A stretch of DNA of 38,049 bases from Gordonia otitidis NBRC 100426 (GTDB lineage Bacteria > Actinomycetota > Actinomycetes > Mycobacteriales > Mycobacteriaceae). The stretch is from positions 1 to 38,049 of the forward strand of contig NZ_BAFB01000023.1 of the NCBI RefSeq assembly GCF_000248075.1, written 5' to 3'. Below the pieces are notes generated by a model that had not been told where the DNA came from, did no database searches, and worked only from the letters and a program-made list of their open reading frames with translations. This document shows, in pieces, positions 33,012-38,049 of this stretch; position 1 is the stretch's first letter; every line of letters starts with the position of its first letter. The position numbers and the translations under genes are program-made.

Positions 33012-33559
33012 GCAGCCGCAGGCGTGTCGTCGCGTCGGTCCTCGCGGCCGTTGCCCTACTCGTCGCCGCGCTGTCGGGCTGCACGGTCGACGGCCAGGCC
33101 GTCTCGTCCGAACAGGCCAACTCCGAGCAATCCGGCAACGTCGATACCGATCAGTTCGACAAGCTGACCCTCGAGTGTCAGGTGCTGTCGACCGCGCAGA
33201 TCGCCAAGGCGGTCGGCGGGACGGCGGCGCGCGGCACGTTCAACGGGGCCATCTGCAGGTGGATCGTCGACGGCGCGGTCGCCGCGAACGTCACGTTCAA
33301 CTGGTTCGAATGGGGCGATTTCAACGTCGAGAAGGACACCGCCAAGAGGCTCGGATACACCACCGAGAACGTGCGGATCGTGAGCCAGGCGGCCTTCACA
33401 CAGCGTGATCCCGCACGTCCGGCGGTGTGCGGTGTGACCAGTCGCGCCCCGACCCGCGGCGTCTACACCTTCTGGGTCGAACCGATCGGGGGCGCCGCGG
33501 CAGATCCGTGCGCTGCGCCGACGAAACTCATGGAGTTACTCCTCAACGGAGGACAGTAG
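33008..33559 (+). CDS. DUF3558 lipoprotein
   Basis: The 183-residue protein starts with an Arg-rich signal peptide and the lipobox ALSGC, so Cys25 should be lipid modified and the protein anchored outside the membrane. The mature part has the DUF3558 pattern: LSTAQIAKAVGG, a Cys in GAICRW, FNWFEWGDF, and a late Cys in AVCGV. It is paralogous to the C-terminal half of the preceding gene and overlaps it by four bases, suggesting a pair that works together. DUF3558 proteins have no settled function. Confidence 0.85.
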   Translation: MSSRRRVVASVLAAVALLVAALSGCTVDGQAVSSEQANSEQSGNVDTDQFDKLTLECQVLSTAQIAKAVGGTAARGTFNGAICRWIVDGAVAANVTFNWFEWGDFNVEKDTAKRLGYTTENVRIVSQAAFTQRDPARPAVCGVTSRAPTRGVYTFWVEPIGGAAADPCAAPTKLMELLLNGGQ

Positions 33560-33624
33560 GCCGCGACAGGTTCCGGGCGAACGTATGTTCGACTTCTGGT
33601 CGGGTGACCGGTTATGGTGAGCCC

Positions 33625-33981
33625 ATGACACTTTCGGTAGCCATGATCACCGTCGACGCACTGGAACCCACGACACTCGCCGCATGGTGGGCCACCAACC
33701 TCGGCGGCACGATCGTGGAGGAGAACGACGGCTTCTTCGTCATCGTCGCGCTGGGCGAAGGACAACCGGTGATCGGTTTCCAGAAGGTCGACGACCCGAC
33801 GCCCGGCAAGAACCGGATTCACCTCGACCTGACATCGCCGGACTATCCGGCTGTCGTCGACACCCTGGTGGAGAACGGCGCCACGAAGATCGGCGATCGG
33901 GAGATTCCCGGCGGCGGCTTCGAGTGGACCACGCTCAGCGATCCGGCGGGCAACGAGTTCTGCGTTTCCGGCGGACACTGA
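33625..33981 (+). CDS. VOC/glyoxalase-like protein
   Basis: ATG 33625 gives 118 residues with the vicinal oxygen chelate pattern: LSVAMITVDALEPTTLAAWWATNLGG at the start, IGFQKVDDPTPGKNRIHLDL in the middle and FEWTTLSDPAGNEFCV at the end. Single-domain VOC proteins of this type (Glyoxalase_6) bind a metal or a drug as dimers, but the substrate here is unknown. A strong hairpin follows its stop. Confidence 0.82.
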   Translation: MTLSVAMITVDALEPTTLAAWWATNLGGTIVEENDGFFVIVALGEGQPVIGFQKVDDPTPGKNRIHLDLTSPDYPAVVDTLVENGATKIGDREIPGGGFEWTTLSDPAGNEFCVSGGH

Positions 33982-33988
33982 TCACGCG

Positions 33989-34009
33989 CTCGTCGTGAAG
34001 CACGACGAG
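33989..34009. terminator. Perfect 9-bp hairpin between convergent genes
   Basis: CTCGTCGTG pairs perfectly with CACGACGAG across a 3-base loop, eight bases after the VOC stop and 46 bases before the thioesterase stop. No T-run follows on either strand. It probably terminates transcription from both sides. Confidence 0.65.
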
Positions 34010-34054
34010 GAGTCGTCGTAACCACGCGGCTCACTCGTCCACGCTGTGCGGCAT

Positions 34055-34921
34055 CTAATCGTCCGGGTGCGTGGTCACCGATACCGTCGCCGCGACCTGG
34101 TGCTCGCCCTCCTCGTCGCCGGGAATGAGTATCCACAGCAGCAGGCGCTGCGGTTCTCGTACACGTCGCAGTGTGATCGGCGTACCGGGCACGATCGGCC
34201 GGAGGTACTCGATCGTCAGACGGTGCGGTCCGTCGATCAGATCGGGGTGGTCGACGAGTTCGTCCTCGACCGCCTCGAGGTAGGCGGCGTTGTTGAGATG
34301 CTTGAACGGGTCAAAATCCGTGCTGCGCAGCACGTGCTCGCGATCAGGGGCCGACGCACCCTCGGCGTCGGGTGCCTTCTCCGGATTCATCGATTTCCAC
34401 CGCAGACGATGCTCGTCTGTCATCGACGACAGCAGTTCGAAGGCCTCGTCGGAGATCCGCGACGGCATGCCCTGGTCGTTGACGTTGATCCAGAACGCCT
34501 CGGTCTCGATCAGCCCCGCCTCGCGCGGTTCGGGATTGAAACGGTTGGTCTCGTGTTCAGCGGTCAGGCGCACACGCATGTTGGTCCACCGCGTCGAGAG
34601 CGAGCCGCACCAGCGCTGCGCGGTCACGGTCGCGGGCCACGAGATCGGCCGGATGACGTCGACGACGGTGCGGCGGACTATCCAGAACGGGTCGGAATCC
34701 CCGAGTTCGGTCGCCTCGATGTTGTCGTTCGCCACATCCTGCAGATACCGCGCAACGGCGTCGAGGCGTACCCGCATGTCCTGGTCGACATCGCCGGTGC
34801 GCACGCGGTACGCGGCCTCGAAGTATCGGGCCCCGTCCTTACGATCGGGCAGGCCTGCCTGGTTGAGTTCGCGGGTCAATAGGTGTCCTCGGTTCGCATT
34901 CGTGCTGCGTGGGCGGCTCAC
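34055..34921 (-). CDS. Acyl-ACP thioesterase (double hotdog)
   Basis: The 288-residue protein starts at GTG 34921. It resembles the acyl-ACP thioesterase family (FatA/FatB-like, bacterial branch): FEAAYRVRTGDVDQDMRVRLDAVARYLQDVA opens the first hotdog fold. HVLRSTDFDPFKHLNNAAYLEAVEDEL, with Asp/Asn/His catalytic candidates, opens the second. It would release fatty acids from acyl carrier protein or CoA in the cytoplasm. It is divergent from fprB, and the KstR-type box lies 62 bp from its start, so shared control is possible. Confidence 0.85.
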   Translation of the reverse strand: MSRPRSTNANRGHLLTRELNQAGLPDRKDGARYFEAAYRVRTGDVDQDMRVRLDAVARYLQDVANDNIEATELGDSDPFWIVRRTVVDVIRPISWPATVTAQRWCGSLSTRWTNMRVRLTAEHETNRFNPEPREAGLIETEAFWINVNDQGMPSRISDEAFELLSSMTDEHRLRWKSMNPEKAPDAEGASAPDREHVLRSTDFDPFKHLNNAAYLEAVEDELVDHPDLIDGPHRLTIEYLRPIVPGTPITLRRVREPQRLLLWILIPGDEEGEHQVAATVSVTTHPDD

Positions 34922-34982
34922 ACGCCGGGGTTACGATCGGGTGGCTCACAGGGCAATCGTTAAGATACAGTCACAACAAAAC

Positions 34983-34996
34983 TAGAACACGTTCTA
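34983..34996 (+). promoter_or_regulatory. KstR-type operator upstream of fprB
   Basis: TAGAAC-AC-GTTCTA matches the published KstR form TnnAACnnGTTnnA at every fixed position. A possible -10 box TAAGAT at 34961-34966 lies just upstream, so the box would sit near the transcription start, as expected for a repressor. It is 27 bp before the fprB ATG and 62 bp from the divergent thioesterase. KstR itself is not in the window. Confidence 0.65.
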
Positions 34997-35022
34997 CGTG
35001 TTGAGCTCCGAGGACAGTGCAG

Positions 35023-36708
35023 ATGGCCCATGTGATCACACGACCCTGTTGTAACGATGCGAGCTGCGTCGCGGTGTGCCCGGTCAACTGTATCCACCCG
35101 ACTCCCGATGAGCCCACTTTCTTCACCGCCGAGAGTCTCTATATCGATCCGGACACCTGCATCGACTGCGGTGCATGCATCGACGAATGTCCGGTCGAGG
35201 CGATCGTCCCCGACGACCAACTCGAGGAACGCGACGAGCCGTACCTGCAGATCAATGCCGACTACTACAGGGACCACGACGTCGACGGCGGTCTCGTCCC
35301 CCCGAAGAAGGCGCCGAAGCTACCCGACGGCGAGATCCGTGTGGCGATAGTCGGTGCGGGCCCTGCGGCCTTCTACGCCGCCGACGAGCTGGTCCGCAAA
35401 ACGCAGATCTCGGTGGACATGTTCGACCGACTGCCGACGCCCTACGGACTCGTTCGCGCGGGTGTCGCCCCCGACCACGCGGCGACCAAGGGCGTCGAGT
35501 CGACGTTCGCCGCGACGTCGTCGAAGCGCAATTTTCGCTACTTCCTCAACGTCGAGGTCGGCAAGCACATCAGCCACGACGAGCTCGTCGCGCGGTACAA
35601 CGCGGTCATCTACGCGGTCGGGGCGCCGACCGACAAACGGCTCGGCATCGCGGGCGAGGATCTGCCGGGCTCGGTGTCGGCCACCGAGTTCGTCGCCTGG
35701 TACAACGGACACCCGGATTTCGCCGACCTGACCTTCGATCTGTCCGGTGAACGTGCGGTGGTCGTCGGCAACGGCAATGTCGCGCTGGACGTGGCGCGCA
35801 TCCTCGTGACCGATCCCGACGAACTCGCGAAGACCGACATCGCCGACCACGCACTCGCGGCGCTGCGTGAGTCGAACATCCGGGAGGTCGTGCTCCTCGC
35901 CCGGCGCGGCATCGCGCAGGCGGCGTACACCAACAGCGAGTTCCTCGCACTCGGCGACGTCGAGGGGGCGGACGTGATCATCGATCCCGCGGAGCTCACG
36001 CTCGATCCGGTGTCCGAAGCCGCGAGGTCGGACGGCGAACTCGATTCGACGATCGCGACCAAGCTGCGGCTCGCGCAGGAGTTCGCCGAACGACCGCGCA
36101 CAGAGGGCAACAAGCGGATCGTCTTCCGCTTCCTCACGTCGCCGACGGAACTGTCCGGGGGCGACCGCGTCGCAAAGCTCCACGCGGTCCGCAACGTCTA
36201 CACCGAGACAGGCGAGAACGTCGCCATCGTGCCGACTGACGAGGCATTCGACATCGACACCGGACTCGTGCTGCGCGCGATCGGCTATCGGGGAGTACCC
36301 ATCAACGACGTGCCGTTCGACGACGTGCGCTGCGTGGTCCCCAACGTCGAGGGTCGGGTGCAGTCGACCGTCGATGGCGACGTGGTCCCCGGCCTGTACG
36401 TGACGGGCTGGATCAAGCGCGGCGCCACCGGGGGCATCGGACGCAACCGCTTGTGCGGACAGGAGACCGCCGAGTCGGTGATCGCCGACTTCGTCGCCGG
36501 AATCCTGCCCGACGCCTCGACGACTGCTGACGACGTTGCCGACCTCGTCGCCGACCGGGGTGCACATCGCATCGACCTGGCAGGGTGGAAGAACATCGAC
36601 GCCGCCGAACGCGGTGCAGGCAGGTCCGCGGGGCGTCGTCGTGTGAAACTGGTTCATATCGATGAACTCGAGTCGGCGTCCCGTGAGGTCGCCGAGTCGC
36701 GATCGTGA
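35023..36708 (+). CDS. fprB: Ferredoxin-fused ferredoxin--NADP+ reductase (FprB type)
   Basis: ATG 35023 is preferred over GTG 35017 because GAGGAC at 35009-35014 spaces it properly. The 561-residue protein starts with a two-cluster ferredoxin domain (CCNDASCVAVCPVNC and CIDCGACIDECP, residues 8-65). The adrenodoxin-reductase-like flavoprotein follows: FAD motif VAIVGAGPAAFYAADEL, LPTPYGLVRAGVAPDH, NADP motif VVVGNGNVALDVARIL, and WIKRGATGGIGRNR near the end. It moves electrons from NADPH to ferredoxins for P450s and oxygenases. The KstR-type box upstream suggests use in steroid catabolism. Confidence 0.92.
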   Translation: MAHVITRPCCNDASCVAVCPVNCIHPTPDEPTFFTAESLYIDPDTCIDCGACIDECPVEAIVPDDQLEERDEPYLQINADYYRDHDVDGGLVPPKKAPKLPDGEIRVAIVGAGPAAFYAADELVRKTQISVDMFDRLPTPYGLVRAGVAPDHAATKGVESTFAATSSKRNFRYFLNVEVGKHISHDELVARYNAVIYAVGAPTDKRLGIAGEDLPGSVSATEFVAWYNGHPDFADLTFDLSGERAVVVGNGNVALDVARILVTDPDELAKTDIADHALAALRESNIREVVLLARRGIAQAAYTNSEFLALGDVEGADVIIDPAELTLDPVSEAARSDGELDSTIATKLRLAQEFAERPRTEGNKRIVFRFLTSPTELSGGDRVAKLHAVRNVYTETGENVAIVPTDEAFDIDTGLVLRAIGYRGVPINDVPFDDVRCVVPNVEGRVQSTVDGDVVPGLYVTGWIKRGATGGIGRNRLCGQETAESVIADFVAGILPDASTTADDVADLVADRGAHRIDLAGWKNIDAAERGAGRSAGRRRVKLVHIDELESASREVAESRS

Positions 36709-36731
36709 CGGCGGAGTCGTCAACACAGGTG

Positions 36732-36751
36732 GCGGCAGCGAGGCTTGCCGC
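36732..36751 (+). terminator. Short hairpin after fprB
   Basis: GCGGCA at 36732-36737 pairs with TGCCGC at 36746-36751 across eight bases, 24 bp after the fprB stop. There is no T-run. It could be a weak terminator or a chance stem. Confidence 0.3.
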
Positions 36752-36798
36752 AGCATCGGTCCGTCGACGGGCCGTGAGTCGAGAGGTGGAACCACAAC

Positions 36799-38049
36799 GT
36801 GCGCGTGGCATTACTGTCGTATCGCAGCAAACCCCATTGCGGTGGGCAAGGCGTCTATGTGCGTCATCTCAGTAGAGAGCTCGCGTTACTGGGGCACCAG
36901 GTCGAGATCTTCTCGGGGCAGCCGTACCCGGAACTCGATCAGGCGGCGATCGACGCGGGCGTCACGCTCACCAAGGTGCCCAGCCTCGGGCTCTACGACG
37001 AGCCGGACCCGTTCCGTACTCCACGGCCGAGTGAGTACCGCGACTGGATCGATGCCCTCGAGGTCGGTGCCATGTGGACGGCGAGTTTCGGCGAGCCGCT
37101 GACCTTCAGTCTCCGTGTCGCGCGGCTGCTCGCCGATCGTCGCGACGACTTCGACATCGTGCACGACAACCAGTGCCTCGGTTACGGGCTGCTGCAGATA
37201 CAGAAGCAGGGCTTCCCGCTGATCGCGACGATCCACCATCCGATCACGCGCGACCGCTCGCTGGCGGTCAAGGCCGCCAAGGGCTGGCGCAAGATCACGG
37301 CGTGGCGCTGGCACTCCTTCCTGCGGATGCAGGGTCGGGTCTCGCGCCGGATTCCCGAGTTGTTGACGGTGTCGCGCAGCAGCGAGGTCGACATCCGCAA
37401 GGCGTTCGACATCGAGTCCGGCCGCATCACCACCATCCCCTTGGGCGTCGACACCACGGTCTTCCGGCCGGCTGCCGCCAAAGGCCGGGTCCCTGGCCGC
37501 GTGGTCTGCATAGCCAGCGCCGACGCCCCCCTCAAAGGTGTGTCGTATCTGCTGGAGGCGATCGCCAAACTCAGCGCCGAGCGTGACGTCGAACTGACGT
37601 TGGTCTCCAAGCTCGATCCGGACGGGCCGTCGGCGACGATGATCGATGCGCTCGCGATCTCGTCGCGGGTGAAGGTGGTGTCGGGTCTCGAGGACTCGGA
37701 GATGGCCGAACTTCTCGCGTCCGCGCAGGTGGCATGCGTCCCCTCGCTGTACGAGGGATTCTCGCTGCCCGCGGTGGAAGCGATGAGCTGTGGCACACCG
37801 CTTGTCGCGACGCATGCGGGCGCGATCCCCGAAGTCGTCGGAACGGACGGACAGTCGGCTACGCTGGTGCCTCCACGTGACTCCGAACGGCTCGCCCAGG
37901 CGATCGGCGCACTACTCGACGACGAGTCGGCCCGCGCCGCGATGGGTGCGGCAGCGCGCGAGCGAGTCGAAGAGCGGTACAGCTGGGCTGCAGTCGCCGC
38001 GAAAACCGCAGCGCATTACGAGACGGTGCTCGAGCGCGTGCGCATCGAC
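36799..38049 (+). CDS. Family 4 glycosyltransferase (3' end beyond window)
   Basis: GTG 36799 follows GAGAGGTGGA. The frame stays open for 417 codons to the last base, so the C-terminus is missing. It opens RVALLSYRSKPHCGGQGVYVRHLSRELALLGH, the GT-B entry with a Gly-rich nucleotide loop. It also has a conserved VHDNQCLGYGLLQI and HHPITRDR. Near the end it carries the GT4 motif YEGFSLPAVEAMSCGTPLVA with the EX7E residues. From memory it resembles mycobacterial Rv0225. Sugar donor and acceptor are unknown; cell-envelope glycan or glycolipid synthesis is likely. Confidence 0.88.
   Translation, partial: MRVALLSYRSKPHCGGQGVYVRHLSRELALLGHQVEIFSGQPYPELDQAAIDAGVTLTKVPSLGLYDEPDPFRTPRPSEYRDWIDALEVGAMWTASFGEPLTFSLRVARLLADRRDDFDIVHDNQCLGYGLLQIQKQGFPLIATIHHPITRDRSLAVKAAKGWRKITAWRWHSFLRMQGRVSRRIPELLTVSRSSEVDIRKAFDIESGRITTIPLGVDTTVFRPAAAKGRVPGRVVCIASADAPLKGVSYLLEAIAKLSAERDVELTLVSKLDPDGPSATMIDALAISSRVKVVSGLEDSEMAELLASAQVACVPSLYEGFSLPAVEAMSCGTPLVATHAGAIPEVVGTDGQSATLVPPRDSERLAQAIGALLDDESARAAMGAAARERVEERYSWAAVAAKTAAHYETVLERVRID

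Overview
The window is high-GC DNA from an actinobacterium of the mycolic-acid group (Mycobacteriales). Gordonia or a close relative such as Williamsia or Rhodococcus is the best guess. The reasons are the end of an mce lipid-transport operon with a Mce-associated protein, a DinB2-type Y-family polymerase, DUF3558 lipoproteins, an IdeR-type iron box, a KstR-type box and an FprB-type ferredoxin reductase. The genus is an inference; no rRNA or tRNA gene was seen.

Layout. 1-1930: tail of an mce operon, with a Mce-associated gene broken by one extra base in a C run. 1944-4348 (minus): DUF5134 and PepSY membrane proteins, rich in Cys/His/Met, probably metal (copper) related. 4548-7035: a davB-davA pair that turns L-lysine into 5-aminovalerate. 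7363-8157: a gene of unknown function. 8159-9649: a DUF559/AbiEi-type nuclease-like gene placed between two arrays of 21-bp repeats in opposite orientation. 9673-11918: DinB2 polymerase coupled to a secreted lipase. 11925-13984 (minus): arsR-sulP. 14093-14997 (minus): a SixA-like phosphatase and a small unknown protein. 15058-15927: a DMT-type membrane protein. 15952-16410 (minus): a flavodoxin behind an iron box. 16652-20290: valine catabolism (mmsA, acyl-CoA dehydrogenase, mmsB). 20452-21321: a second AbiEi/DUF559 gene, also flanked by palindromic repeats. 21430-23771: MarR, TetR, DUF4188 and a second TetR. 24040-31023: a nitrogen-scavenging operon of the guanidine/allophanate type. 31501-33981: small proteins, an S4-domain/DUF3558 in-frame fusion, a second DUF3558 lipoprotein and a VOC protein. 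34055-36708: an acyl-ACP thioesterase divergent from fprB, with a KstR-type box between them. 36799-end: a family 4 glycosyltransferase cut by the window edge.

The most unusual points are these. (1) The guanidine/urea carboxylase operon has the permease, both DUF1989 proteins, the carboxyltransferase half and allophanate hydrolase, but no biotin carboxylase or biotin carrier domain. (2) A PD-(D/E)XK-like gene is bracketed by inverted arrays of a mosaic 21-bp repeat, and a second member of the same family is bracketed by other palindromes. (3) The Y-family polymerase carries Gln at the steric-gate position. (4) IdeR-like and KstR-like boxes give specific regulatory predictions for flavodoxin and FprB.
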